DNA of 64,000 nt from Tilletiopsis washingtonensis (lineage: Eukaryota; Basidiomycota; Exobasidiomycetes; Entylomatales). Each line of letters starts with the position of its first letter. Position 1 is the stretch's first letter. The notes under the pieces are model-generated. The model was not told the DNA's origin. It saw only the letters and a list, made by a program, of their open reading frames with translations, and did no database searches. Of the stretch, positions 12,301 through 23,902 are shown one piece after another. The stretch covers positions 701,907-765,906 of the forward strand of contig NW_020312002.1 in the NCBI RefSeq assembly GCF_003144115.1, read 5' to 3'. The translations under genes were made by a program, and so were the position numbers.

Positions 12301-13630
12301 TGCTTGCTCGTCATGACTGCCTCTGCGTCTGCTTCTGAGCCGACGGACCAGGCCAAGTCGCCCTGCGCCTCTGCAAGCTGAAGCCATGCCTCTCCGTCCG
12401 CCGGATCAGCGCGGACGCGCAAGTCGAGAGCCGCGACGCGAGAGCGCAACGATGAAGTCGGATCCTCGCCGAGCGAGGCCTCACTGTCGTCGCTGTCGCT
12501 CGACTCGTGTGTGCGCGACCGAGAGCGTGAGCGGGAGCGCGAAAGGCGCGGCGCCTTGCCGAGCGCACGATACGAAGGGCCGGCTTCGTCGGAACTCTCG
12601 GCGTCGTCGCGCGGGGCCGAGCGGATGCGCACAAAGTCGCCGGGGACTTCGGGCGCATCGCAGGACGGCACCAGACGACGTCTGGCTTGTGCGTGTGCCT
12701 GCCAGGCTTGTGACTCATCCGTGTAGCGGACTCTCTGCAAAGAAATACCCAGGGTCAGAGAGATCGGCGTGTCACTGCACAGCCCACTCACCCTCTGGCC
12801 GTTCGGCGCGAGCTCGAGCTCTTTGCCATCGCGCCGAGCACTGGCAAACGTGATGCGCAGCGAGCGAGGGAGCCCAAGCACAGAGCCAGCTGCAAGGATG
12901 AGAAGTCAGAAGAGCACAGGCGCTGGCTGGCATGTCGACACGCACCTCCACATCGCCGATACTTGGGCACCTTGCTTGGCTCTGGGCCGCCGTAGAGCGC
13001 AGCAATGGGGTCTCCTGATGTGTCGATGAAGCAAACATCGAGCGCCGCGTGCGCAGCTGGGGCTGTCACGATCGGCTGCGCGTTCTTGGCCCGCGGCTGT
13101 CTTGCTTCTCGACGCGAGCTGCTCGCTACCGCAGCGGGTGCCTTCAATGGCTCGCGATCGGGCCTCTTGCGCTGACTCGCCTGTGTACTGTTGCTCAGCC
13201 CAGCGACTGATTTCTGCGAAGGCTCGGTGTGCCCTCTGTCGCGGCCGTGCGACTTGTTGCTCGACGGCTCGTGCCGATCCGCTCGGCGTGCTTCAATGCG
13301 CTCACGCGAGCGTGGCCGCTCGTGCTCGCGCTCGTTATGAGGACGGTGGGTGACGTCTCCTCTGCGCTCTGCATCTCTGCCGGAGCGAGAGCCTGACGCA
13401 TGCGTGCGGCCTCTCTCCCGCTCGCGCTCCTTCTCCCTCTCCCGCTCGCGCTCCTTCTCCCTCTCCCTCTCGCGCTCCCGCCGGCGCTCCTTGTCCCGCT
13501 CGCGCTCGTGCTTCGCGCGCTTTCGCTCGCGGCGCTCCTCTTCCGTCTCGTGCCGCGAGCGCGACGGCTCGCCGAGCGATGGCGGCGCCTGGAACGAGCC
13601 AAACGACGGCACAAAGGGCGCGTCGCCCAT
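9372..13630 (-). CDS. NRDE2: NRDE-2 family nuclear RNA regulator (7 exons)
   Basis: NRDE-2 proteins are nuclear factors in RNA silencing and RNA decay and splicing, partnering with the Mtr4 helicase in studied species. Exons 12946-13630, 12792-12889, 11960-12734, 11009-11906, 10864-10956, 9654-10804 and 9372-9595 join to 1307 residues. The start at 13630 gives MGDAPFVPSFGSFQAPPSL, the usual FxPSF-type opening; an in-frame ATG at 13714 is less likely. Residues about 35-105 are a run of alternating Arg/Glu/Lys typical of the family. A conserved early block follows (DPIAALYGG, KVPKYRR, SVLGLPRSLRITF). The remaining 900 residues are helical HAT/TPR-like repeats (for example LWRAFARLEQNCGK, ALWAAWAELEWEAGRA). 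Splice junctions preserve frame throughout. It is divergent from CDS1 with 496 bp between starts. Confidence 0.88.
13395..13510. repeat. Arg/Glu-coding repetitive tract in NRDE2
   Basis: A purine-rich (minus strand) tract with imperfect 12-24 nt repeats encodes the alternating Arg-Glu-Lys run near the N-terminus of NRDE2. A 24-nt unit beginning CTCCCGCTCGCGCTCC is directly repeated. It probably expands and contracts by slippage. Confidence 0.8.
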
Positions 13631-14126
13631 CTCCGCTCGTTTGTGCCGAGCTTGCAGCGCCTTGATGTGGTGGTGGCATGCAAGAAACGTGAGCAGAGGC
13701 GGCCGCTCGCCCATGCATCCTTGGCCGAGTCCCGCGCTGCGGACCCGTGCACGTCGCTACTCCGTCTCCTACTGCTAGCTGCCACTGCTTGCTGCGCCAA
13801 AGTTATAGCTCACTTGTCGCCCAGTATACGGCTGAGTGCACCATGCAGATTTTGAGCTCAAAAGTGTCTAATCAAGGACAGAGCTCGACCGAGGAGAGCA
13901 GAGGCAACTCGCAGACAGAGGAGGAACGGCACCTGCTGCCGTGCGAGAGCGCCTCGCCGCATCCGCGCGCCGCGCGATGACGCTCACTCGCCGCGTGCCT
14001 GCAGCCGGCGCACGTCGCCGTGTGTGCAGCTGAATGCGGCGGCACGGGCGCACGCCGCGAGTGCCGGGCGCCGTGCGTCCTTCCGACCTTCTCGCCTCCA
14101 TCATCCTCCGTCGCGCCTCACAAGCC
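13631..14126. other. Bidirectional promoter region of NRDE2 and CDS1
   Basis: This 496 bp separates the two start codons. An AT-richer patch (TTATAG, TATACG) at about 13800-13830 is the only obvious core-promoter-like composition. No gene is seen. Confidence 0.55.
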
Positions 14127-16282
14127 ATGCCGCCCCGCACCTCTTCGCGCTTCGCCTCGCGCGGCGCATTCGACGCCCTGCGGCCCGGCTCCGACACGGA
14201 GCCCGAGGCCGAGTCGAGCGCCGACGAGGCGCCGGCACCCGTGTCCGCCGAGCCTGAGAAGCCCTCCACGCCGATGACGCGCACCGCCGCAAAGAAGGCG
14301 GCAAAGGAGGCGCGCGAGGCAAAGAAGGCCGCCAAGCGCAGCGGCTCTGTCAGCCCTGCGCCGCCGGGCTCGCCGGCGCCCGCTGCTGCGGCACCGGCGC
14401 CGGCCGCCGAGCCGCCGGTCACTCCCGCGCGCGCGCAGCCGGCTGCCGCAAGCCGCGCGCCCGCTGCGCCGGCCATCCAGGTTGCCGAGGCCGCGGCACC
14501 AGAAGAGACGGACGTCTCGCCGCCAGAGAGCGTGATCAAGGAGACGCAGACGCAGAGCAAGCGCGCCGCCGCCGCACCGGCCGCCGCCGCACCGGCCGCC
14601 GCCGCACCGCAGCAGCAGGACCGCTTGGCCGTGCCGTCTGCGTCTGCTGCGTCGCGCTCGGCGCCCGTTGCGCCGCCAAAGGAGAGCACGAGCAGCTCGA
14701 GTGAGGAGGAGGAGGCACGCAAGGCCTACTGGAAGAAGGTCTGGGAGCGCACGCTCTTCACGCTGCTCATGATCGGCGGCTTCCTCGGTGCGTAGCAGAT
14801 GAGTCCTGCGCTTGTCTCAAGACTCACACACGCGCACAGGCCTCCTCACCATGGGCCACCCCTATGTCATCCTGCTGGTGCTTGTCATCCAGGTGCTCGT
14901 GTACCGCGAGGTCACGGCGCTCTTCAACATTCCCGGCCGGCCCAGCGTCACGGGCGGCGCACCCAAGAAGGGCCCGTACCAGGTGCCGAGCCGCGACACG
15001 AGCGCGGCGCCGAGCGACGATGAGGACGAGGACGCGGGCCTGGAGCGGCGCCGCGAGGACATCTGGAGCAAGACGCTCAGCTGGTAAGTGCCGCACCTGT
15101 GCGCCCCTTTCCCCCTTTGGCTGACGCGCGCGTGCCAGGTACTTCTTCGCCGTGTCGAACTACTTCCTCTACGGCGAGTCGCTCATCTACTACTTCAAGC
15201 ACATCGTCTTCGTCGATGCCTACTTCATCCCTTTCGCGCGGCACCACCGCTTCCTCTCCTTCATGCTCTACATCATCGGCTTCCTGGGCTTTGTGCTCGG
15301 GCTCAAGCGGACGAACCTGAAGCACCAGATCGGCCTTTTCTCGTGGGTGCACATGAGCCTGCTGCTCACCGTGTACAGCTCGCACTTTATCGTCAACAAC
15401 ATCCTCGAGGGCATGATCTGGTTCTTCGTGCCGGCGTCGCTCGTCATCTGCAACGACGTGTTCGCCTACATCTGCGGCATGCTCTTCGGCCGCACGCCGC
15501 TCATCTCGCTCTCGCCCAAGAAGACCGTCGAGGGCTTTGCCGGCGCGTTCCTCGTCACCGAGGTATTTGCCTACCTCTGGGCGACGATCTTCCAGCGCTA
15601 CAACTACATGGTGAGCCGCCCTGCTTCGCACATGTGGGTCTTGTGCTCACTCCCTGCTCAGATCTGCCCGGCCGTGTCGCTGGGCATGAACGCGTACAGC
15701 CAGGTGCAGTGCGAGCCCAACACGGTCTTCCAGTGGCACGCCTACGCGCTGCCCACGGCCGTCGGCGATGCCCTGACGTCGGCGTTCGGCGGTCTCGTTG
15801 GCGGCCGCATCGACGCGCTGCCCTACACGCCCTTCCAGTGGCACGCGCTCGTCATGGCCGCGTTTGCCAGTCTCGTCGCGCCGTTTGGCGGCTTCTTTGC
15901 CTCTGGCTTCAAGCGCGCCTTCAACGTGAGTGCTGGCGCAGGGCTGGCGGTACGCGTGTGCTGATACTTGCGCTACTCCAGATCAAGGACTTCGGTGACG
16001 TGCGTTCGCACGCGTGCTGTCTCGCCGACGCCCCACTGACCCGCTCTTCACGCACAGAGCATTCCCGGCCACGGCGGCCTGACGGACCGCTTCGACTGCC
16101 AGTTCCTCATGGGTCTCTTCTCCTACGTCTACTACAGCTCGCTCATCCGCGAGCACCACGTCACCGTCGGCAGCGTGCTGCAGACGGTCGTGACGCACCT
16201 GACGGTCGAGGACCAGAAGACGCTGTACCGCGAGCTGGCGCGCTACCTGCAGGGCCAGGGCCAGCTTGTTGTCGGTGCCTGA
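14127..16282 (+). CDS. CDS1: Phosphatidate cytidylyltransferase, CDP-diacylglycerol synthase (6 exons)
   Basis: Integral ER enzyme that makes CDP-diacylglycerol from phosphatidate and CTP, the branch point to phosphatidylinositol, phosphatidylserine and cardiolipin. Exons 14127-14787, 14840-15083, 15139-15610, 15662-15925, 15982-15999 and 16058-16282 give 627 residues. After a disordered 195-residue N-terminal part rich in Ala, Pro, Lys and Glu come multiple membrane segments (TLLMIGGFLGLLTMGHPYVI, FLSFMLYIIGFLGFVLGL) and FARHHRFLSF. The family signature SGFKRAFNIKDFG followed by SIPGHGGLTDRFD near the C-terminus is intact. Exon 5 is only 18 nt (IKDFGD) and lies in that signature. The N-terminal extension makes it longer than yeast Cds1 (about 457). 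An in-frame ATG at 14034 is possible but would add a basic stretch without support. Confidence 0.95.
14571..14612. repeat. 15-nt tandem repeat coding Ala/Pro
   Basis: Three near-perfect copies of a GCCGCCGCACCGGCC-type unit code for AAAPA repeats in the disordered N-terminal part of CDS1. Confidence 0.85.
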
Positions 16283-18677
16283 GCTGGAGCGTCACGTGTG
16301 GCGGATGGATGGGCTCGGAGCTGGCCGGGCCTCGTTGCGTGGGCCTCACATGGTCATGAAATGGAATTTCTGTGCCTCCGTCGAGCGAGCGAGATCCAGG
16401 AGTCATGCGTCGTGCGAAGAAGGGCCTCGCAGGCGTGGAAACTCTGGACGAGGTGGAGGGCGCACACGCTAAGCGCATCGCGCACGAGGGTCGCTTCATG
16501 CTCAGGGTCTGGCCTGGTTTCGCCGATGCCTGTCGAACGAGCACGAGCCTGTCAGATGGAGCGCATTGCGCCAAGTTCGCACGACCCCGGATGACGTGGG
16601 GCATCTCGTGTCACACGCAGCAAGGACCAGGAGCAGCGAGCTGCTGCATATCGGGTGCTGCCTAGGCAACATCGAGAGACGCCAGTGAGAGACGCCGCGG
16701 CCGCACTCGCCACCGCCGGCGACGCGCATTGCTCGCATCGTCGACGCTCGCTGCATCGAAGCGCAGCCGCGGCTGCGGAAGCAGATCGAGCGAGTTGTTC
16801 TTTTCGGTCGTCGTCGGTGTGTGCTCGCAGGGTGATGCGGCTGTGCCAGAGATGGCCCAAGGAAAGCGTGCGTGTGTGCTTCTTGGCAACGCGGTCGCCG
16901 GCGCCAAGGCAGCCTCGCGCGCCAAGCAGCAAAATGCGCGTGAGCGAGCGTGCGGGCTGCGCGGGCGGCTTTGGCGGCCGCAACCGTCCGCGCCTCCCAC
17001 ACACTCATCCTATTATTGCAGCGTGCTCCACCTTTTCCTGAGCTTCTCACGCTTGGATGAGGGTCCAACTCGACAAGCTCACATCTGGCCCGTCACGACG
17101 TCGCGAGCTCATTGGCTCACGATGAGAGCTCGCGGAATGGGTTGAGGAAAGGCGGGTCATATTTCCTCCCCTGCTCTGCCCGGATGGCGCTCAGCCGTGC
17201 GCGCCGCGCTCTCGCAGCCATCACGATTTTCGAACTGCGCCCGGACTCCGGCAGCCAGGGCCTCGCTCGAGGGCTGGGCTCGGAGAGTCCTCCGATGCCT
17301 CGTACTCAGCCGCCGCAAGATGCAGCCACCCGACCGAGCGCGCCCCGCTGCCGGCTTCGGTGCAGCGCGGCAGGGCCGCAGGCAGCAGCGCAGCGCACGG
17401 GAGTGGGAGGCGCAGCGTGCATCGGCGCCGGAGCCGGCGCCGAGCTCGCAGGCCGCAGCATCAGCACCGCAGCAGCGCCTTCTCTTGCTCGCCGCGGCTA
17501 GCAGAGACCACGCCGCGCGAGGTCCGATCTTGCGCGAGCGTCGACGCGTCGAGCGAGCATCGCCCAGCCGCCAGCAACGCGCCCAGCAGAGGCACGCAAC
17601 TCAGCAAGACAGCGCAGCGAGATTACCGGGCCGTTGCTCCCTGCCTCTGCTGCATCCATCGGGCCCCGCAAGCGTCTGCCTCTGCAGTCTGCTGCACGGA
17701 GAGCGTCAACCGACGGCTTGCTGGCGCTCCGATGGAAGTGCGTGAGAGAGAGGGGGATGAGAGCAGCCGGAAATGAGCGGCCGCAGCCGCGGCAGGGTGC
17801 TGCCGTGGCCTGTCCTCCGCCACGCTGCGGCTGCACCTGGGCTGTCGCCGCGGCGGGACTTGGGCACGTCGGCGCAGGCGCCGGGGCGGGACTTCGGAGC
17901 CGAAGCGATGTGGCGCGCGGCGTGCGTGTGAAGAAACACGAGGCTGCTGCGCGTCATGAGAGCGCGACGGCCCGGCCGTAAGCTCGCCTCTCACGGGCGA
18001 TCTGCCTTCGATGCCTTCGCTTTAATTTTGCGGACTGGCGCCATCTTGCTGGCCCTCGGAAGCGGCGGCTCGACACGGGCCCACCCCCCTTGGCGCGTGA
18101 CTCTGCCTGCTGCTGAGCAATGCGCGGCTGACCCCTCATGCGCCGGCAAAGGTGACAGCCGGTGCTGCGCGGCGGCGGCTGGCCGGGCCGCCCGAGTCAT
18201 ACGAGGGAGGCAGGGCTCGAAGCTGCGAGCAGCCGGATGCTTGCGGGCAAGCGTCGAGGCAGCTTAATCAACGCCGTGCGGAGGGTGTGCCTGAAGCGCG
18301 CAACTCCGCGAGACGAAGGGGGGTGGGTCTGGGCGGCTGCGGAGCAGAGGGCGAGCGGCGGAGAGGCGGCTCAACGTGCCGCGCGCGCTCTACTCTTACT
18401 CTCTGACTCGCTCTGCTGCCGCGCCGGCGCAGCAGCTGTGCCGCGGCAGAGAGCAAGTCGCGGCTCGCATGTCGCCTCGGCGCCTTCTCCTCCGTCCGGG
18501 CAGTAAGAATGCCGCGCGGCTCGACTCGCAGCGCCGTGCTTCGGCGCATGCCGATCACCCGAGGCAGCATCAGCAGCAGCCGGGCCCGCCTCATAAGCCA
18601 GCCGGCGCTGCGCACCGAGCCGCTCCGGCGCCCCACTCACCATCTCCTCTCGCGACACCTCCCGCACACGCCGAGCC
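16283..18677. other. Long intergenic region, no gene seen
   Basis: This is the longest gene-free stretch of the window, about 2.4 kb, between CDS1 and the Ser-rich protein gene, both on the plus strand. Open frames overlap on both strands, lack domain-like sequence and show Arg/Ala/Ser bias expected from random GC-rich DNA. I found no tRNA boxes, terminal repeats or transposase-like sequence. It could hide a non-coding RNA, which the sequence alone does not show. Confidence 0.55.
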
Positions 18678-20036
18678 ATGATGCTCGCACACACGCCCGC
18701 CTTTCTCTCGCCCGGCGGCAGCACCGCCAGCGGCAGCAGCTGCGGCGGCGCCGCTCATTTCGCAACCGCCATCCGCGGCGCCGCACTCGCCAGCAGCGAC
18801 GACGGCGAGCTGCACGACCCCAGCTACGCCGAGAGCCTGCGGGCGCTGCACGCTCGCATCGGCCAGGCCTCGTCGTCGTCGTCGTCATCCACAGCCGCGG
18901 CAGCGGGCAGCAGCCGCAGCGGCACGCCGCGCCGCCGCAGTGCGCTCCTCGCCGCGCACCCGAGCCCGCGCAGCAGTCCGCGCCTCGGCGGCAACACCTC
19001 GCTGCCCACGACGCCGCGCCTCGGCGCTGCGGCTGCGAGCGACAGCAGCAGCGACAGCGACAGCGACGCCGAGGACGCGGCCGCCGACGCGCTCTACCGC
19101 CGGCGCCTCTCCGCCAGCTCATCGGCCCAGCACGACGACGACTACAGCTCGCGCCCGCCGTCGCTGAGCACCACGCGGCGAGCCTCGTCTCGCCGTGCAT
19201 CGTACGCCACGGCCGACCTGGGCTGCACGACGAGCGGCTCCGCCTCGCCCTTCACGCCGGGCACGCCGCTGCTGCTGTCTGCCAACTGCAGCCGCACGCC
19301 GCGGCGCCCCACGTCGCGCGACTCAACATGCAGCCGCACCGGACGCAGCCTGCTCTCGCTCGACGCTCCCTCGTCGCCGACTCTTGCATCGAGCGGTGGC
19401 TGCGCTCGCCGCGGCAGCCGCAAGGCGGCGCAGCAGGAGACGACGGCACTCGACAACTGGGCCGGCGGCTTCACTGGCATCGTCGACGTCGAGCGTCGCC
19501 GTGCCACCTCGACACACTCCGAGGAGCCGCAGGCCACCGCCGAGGCGCAGCCGACCAGGCATGAGGAGCGCAAGTCGACGCGCCGCGCCTTCTCTGCCGC
19601 GCCGCTCGGCCACCGTTCCCGCTCTGCGCCTCGCTCTCGCCGCGCCGAGTCCGCTCCGCCGCCGCACGACGGCCTGAGCGCGCCGCACATGGCGCCCAGC
19701 TCGTCGGACAGCGGCAGCTCGAGCCACAGCCACTCGTCGCGCCCCGCACTCCCGACGCCCAGCCGGCTCTCGTCCAACGGCCGCCCCATGCTCTCCACGA
19801 TCATCTCCAGCGGCGCACCCGAGCGGCTCATCCGCACGCGCACGCCCCTCGACACCAACGCCGACGCCTCGGACAGCGATGTCAAGGCCTCGTCTGAGCA
19901 CGTCGCTGCCGACGCCGAGAAGCGCAGCCACGCGCTGCGCCGCTGCGTGCAGAGCGCCTGGCTCGGCGTGCGCTTCAAGGCCCTCAATGCCAAGCGCCGC
20001 CTCGGCAAGCACGAGGCCGACGAGAAGGCCTGGTAG
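18678..20036 (+). CDS. Ser-rich protein of unknown function (single exon)
   Basis: An uninterrupted 452-codon frame starts with ATGATG at 18678 and ends with TAG at 20034-20036. The product is dominated by Ser, Arg, Ala, Pro and Thr, with poly-Ser (residues about 68-78), acidic patches (SDSSSDSDSDAEDAA) and many RRxS sites that suggest phosphorylation by basophilic kinases. More structured segments are DNWAGGFTGIVDVERR in the middle and a basic helical C-terminus (LRRCVQSAWLGVRFKALNAK). No signal peptide, membrane segment or known domain is seen. Reality as a gene rests on frame length, the fall in coding bias exactly at the stop, and a plausible 3' UTR before the convergent fasciclin gene. 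A regulatory or scaffold role is only a guess. Confidence 0.6.
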   Translation: MMLAHTPAFLSPGGSTASGSSCGGAAHFATAIRGAALASSDDGELHDPSYAESLRALHARIGQASSSSSSSTAAAAGSSRSGTPRRRSALLAAHPSPRSSPRLGGNTSLPTTPRLGAAAASDSSSDSDSDAEDAAADALYRRRLSASSSAQHDDDYSSRPPSLSTTRRASSRRASYATADLGCTTSGSASPFTPGTPLLLSANCSRTPRRPTSRDSTCSRTGRSLLSLDAPSSPTLASSGGCARRGSRKAAQQETTALDNWAGGFTGIVDVERRRATSTHSEEPQATAEAQPTRHEERKSTRRAFSAAPLGHRSRSAPRSRRAESAPPPHDGLSAPHMAPSSSDSGSSSHSHSSRPALPTPSRLSSNGRPMLSTIISSGAPERLIRTRTPLDTNADASDSDVKASSEHVAADAEKRSHALRRCVQSAWLGVRFKALNAKRRLGKHEADEKAW

Positions 20037-20304
20037 ACGACAGCCCCTTCTGCGACGCTCTGCTCCCTTATGCCACACATGTCCTCTCCATCGCTACTCT
20101 TATACCGTTCATGAGGCCAACTCGCCATCCCTTTTTACGTCCACTCGCGCAGGCACGCCGGCGCGCCCTCGCTGTACTCTGCCCGCCTTCGCCTTTTACC
20201 CATCCGCCTATACCTCTTCGTCACTCTTGCTCGATCTGAATACAAGTACATTTGCTTGTCACGGCCTGCAGCGTGGCGTGGAGACGTGGAGACGTGAGAG
20301 GCGA

Positions 20305-23300
20305 CTAGTCCTCCTCGCCCTCGAGCGCATCGGGCAGGCGGCTGGAGCGGCGCAGAGACGCGTCAGCAAGGCCGTCAGCAGCAGACTCTGCAGCACTCAC
20401 ATGCGGCCGTCGGCGTGCCACCAGCGCCACAGCGCGTAGCCCATCCCAGTGAGAATGACAAGCACCATGAGCACGACAAGCACGATCCAGCCCCCTGCCG
20501 CGGGTGTCAGCAAAGAGTGGGCAAAGAGACGACAGCTCTTGACTCACAGCGGTAGAACCAGCTCGGCACGTACGGCTGCAGCACAGCGTCAATGGTCAGG
20601 ATGCCGCCGACGCTGCGCGAGTTCCACGCATCGTCGCCCTCGATGGGTGTGGGCAGGCGATGGCCGCTCTTGCGCAGCGTCCAGCCTTCACCTGTAGCGC
20701 GCACGGCGTCGTCTCGCGAGATGGAGAGACTCTCGCGGCCGAAGCCCAGCACGCGCGCAGAGTGCCGCTTGCCGTCCGTGCCGCGCGTGCCCTCGATGCC
20801 CACGAGCCAGCCGGCCAGCGGCGCATCGTCGTCGTCTCCGCTGCCCGGCTCTCCCTCATCGCCGCGCCGCACGCCCTTCTTGTCGCGTCGGAAGCTGATG
20901 CGGCCAAAGCGGCTGAGGCCCCCGAGACTGCGGTCGAGCAGCGAGGCAAAGCTGCCGGCGTCGCGCAGCGCCAGCGGCAGACGCAGTGCCGTGCCGCCCG
21001 CCAGCGTCTCATCGGCCGGCGACGGCAGAATGTGCAGCTGCACGAGCTCGTTGAGCGCGTCGGGCGAGTTGAGGTAGTAGGAGAGATTGACGTGCGCGAA
21101 GGCCGCATCCGTCGGGCAGAGGATGATGTACGACTGATGCCCATCAGCAAAGAGATTGTCGCGCTTGCGATGGCGCTTCTTCTGTCCGCGGCGGCCGTGG
21201 TTGCCCTTCTCGCCGCGCACGGAGATGGCCGACTCGAGCTGTGCTGCCTTCTCCGGCGAGTCGGGCGCCGTGCCGTTCAAGATCCAGCCGTAGCCCGAGG
21301 CCATGATGAGGCTGCGCATCGTGCCCGCCTTTGCGCCGCGCATCAGCTTGTCGCTCGTCAGGTCGAGCGTCGGCGGCAGCTCGACCTGGTCAATCTCATG
21401 CAGCACGCCCGTGCTCGTGAGGAGGTCGCCGCGCAGGACGCGCGCATTGCGGCCCTCGAGGCCGCGGCGCACCTCGATGGTGCCATTCTCCGAGCGGCCG
21501 GCCCAGATGGAGCTGCCCTCGAGCGTGGGGTAGCGCGTGGAGCCCTTGGCAAAGTCGGCGAGATAGACGATGCGATCCAGCGCGTGGTACTCGACGACGG
21601 AGCGCAGCTCGGCGCGCGATTCTTCGCGCGGCAGCAGCAGGTAGGGCATGGCGAGGCCGAGTGCCTCGAACGCATCGTTGTGCGGCACGAGGTAGCTGAT
21701 GCCCGGCGCGCTCTTGATCGCCTTGTCCAGCTCGGCGCTGAACACGGTGGCGACGAAAGTGGAGAGGCTGAGCGACGAGACGGCGGTCTGGATCGGGTTG
21801 AGCGGCGGCGAGAGGAGCTGGGAGATGAGATAGATGACGCTGCCGCCCACCTCGACGGGCTCCGCAATGACGTTTGCATCGCCAAACGCCACATCTCCGT
21901 TGCCCTGATGTGCGCTCTCCGAGCCCTTGCGCTCCGCCACGGCCACCGCAAGGCGCTGCCGGGCATCCTTGAGCTTGGCGTCGCGCAGCTCCGTCTCGAT
22001 GAGCATGCCGTCGCTCAGCTTGGCGGGCGTCAGCTTGCTCGGCGCCACGTGGTACCGCATGAGTTCGAGCAGACGCGTGCCGTTCAGTGGGCCAGACTTG
22101 TCGAGCGCATCAATGCCGGGAAGACGCCACGTGTTGGCGTGGTAGGCGCGCTGCGCATCCTGCTGTGCCAGCCACTCGTCGAGCACGTCGTCGCGAGGCA
22201 CCATGAACGTCCACGAGGCGTTGGTCGCGTCGTGATCCGGGTCGCGCGGGTCCTCGTCGATGTAGGCAGACAGGCCGGCAGAGTGCATGAGCGCCACGAA
22301 GCGGCTGGCATTGAGCGCCAGCAGCGTCTTCTCAATCGTCATGCCAAAGGAGCCGCCGGGGAGCAGCAGGTCGGAGACGATGTGGACCACGCCATTCTCG
22401 ACGAGAATGTCCTCCTCGACGATGCGGGAGTGGTTGATGACGACGGTGCCGTTGTCGAGCGTCGAGACGGGCACTTCGCCGCCCAGCGTGGTCGTGACTG
22501 CAACATGCTCAGCACCGGCAGCACAGGCGCGTCTCGGGCTGCACTCACTGTTCACGCCCGCCTCTCTCAGCCGCTCAGCATAACCGATGCGTCCCTCTCC
22601 CACGCCGAGGCCACTCATGTGCCAGCCAATCAGCTTGACGCGGTCCTGCACGGCCAGCTCCCACGGCCCGCGCAGGAAGCTGCGCTCCAGACTGCTGAGC
22701 GCATCAAAGGCGCCCGCTTCTGGGAGGAAGAACGTCGTGTGCGCTGTCTCGCAGAGCGTGCTCAGCAGCGAGGCGGAGCTCAGATTGGCCAGATGTCCGA
22801 GCGCAGGGTGTGTCTGCAGCACCGTCTCTGCAGCAGCGTGTCAGTGACAGCCGATGGCGAGAGCGGCGTTACACGCACCAAGATCCGGCGGCAGCGAGAG
22901 CACGCCGTCAAGCCAGACAAGCGTGCCGCTGTGCGAGCTGGTGTCGAAGCGCACCGCCTGCGCGCCGCCCTGGCCTCGCGAGTCCGTGCCGATCCAGACC
23001 TGCGGCGCGCCGTCCTTCTGCTCACGCTGCGCCAAGCGCAGACGCTGGCCATGGCCGCCCAGCAGGCCGCCCTCGTCCTCTTCGGCGCCCGGGTGCGGCG
23101 GCGAGCTCGGCGGCGGCGGCACCGGTCCGGGACGCGTGGGCGTGTGCAGCGTGCGTCTCGAGGGGCGGTGGAGCGTCGTGAGCATGTCTGCGTGCCCCAC
23201 TGGCGGCAGAGGTCGCCCGCCGGCGCCGAGTGCCAAGACGTCGTACGGCAGCGTGTAGTTGAGCATGTGATACAGCAGCTGCGTGCGCAGCAGTGCGTGC

Positions 23301-23902
23301 ACATTGTCCAGCGTGTGCCACTGCTCCTCGCGCCGAGCATCGGTCCAGACTGGCACGCTGAGTGCTGCAGCTTCAGCCGGCGCCATCTCGGGCTGAGCGG
23401 CCAGCTCGACGGCCCACTCCCACACGCTGCGCGCCTGGCGCGGGTACGGCCACGCAGGGCTCCGCATCTCGAAGCCGTCGTCATCTCTGAACGCAGCGCC
23501 CTGCGCAGCACGCATGCGTAGCTCGCGCTCCGCGTCGCGCTGGCGCAGCACGGCGGCGTCGGTCGGCGCAAAGATGGTGAGGCCGCTGCCGTCGTCGAGC
23601 AGCATGAGGCGGTTGATGGTGGGCACGAGACGCGTGCGCTGCAGCATGCGCACGAAGAGCGTGTGGTTGCGCGAGGCGGAGAGCAGGTCGAGCAGGTTGG
23701 CGCCGGCGCCGTGCGGGGCGTCGTCGGCAGTGAGAGGTGCGGCGAGCGAGGCGGGCAGGAAGGCATGCTGCTGCGGCTGCGCACTGGCACCGACGTGGAG
23801 GCCCGGCAGCGCGGTGCAGAGTAGCAGCGCACAGAGCAGCGGCAGCAGCGCGGCCAGACGCATGCTGCCGGCGGCCGAGTGCCGGCGCAGAGAGGCGAGC
23901 AT
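20305..23902 (-). CDS. Fasciclin (FAS1) domain type I membrane protein (5 exons)
   Basis: Exons 22879-23902, 22549-22827, 20548-22497, 20401-20494 and 20305-20341 give 1127 residues. The N-terminus carries a signal peptide (RLAALLPLLCALLLCTALPG). At least four FAS1-like units are recognisable by their H1/H2 motifs: LTIFAPTDAAVLRQ, TTFFLPEAGAFDAL, ISYLVPHNDAFEALG and YIILCPTDAAFAHVN. A single transmembrane helix follows near residues 1087-1107 (WIVLVVLMVLVILTGMGYAL), then a short acidic tail (RLPDALEGEED). This matches the large fungal FAS1 proteins of the secretory pathway such as yeast YLR001C, whose role is poorly known; adhesion or vacuolar/ER function is inferred. The fourth and fifth exons (94 and 37 nt) carry the membrane anchor and tail, so alternative splicing there could change anchoring. 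Confidence 0.88.

Noticed and set aside
16283-18677. Degenerate transposon in the long gene-free region
   Set aside because: No terminal inverted or direct repeats, target-site duplication, transposase or reverse-transcriptase motif could be seen.
20660-23521. A 953-codon open frame on the plus strand
   Set aside because: It is antisense to the fasciclin gene, rich in Arg/Ala/His without domain pattern, and explained by GC-rich third positions of the real gene on the other strand.
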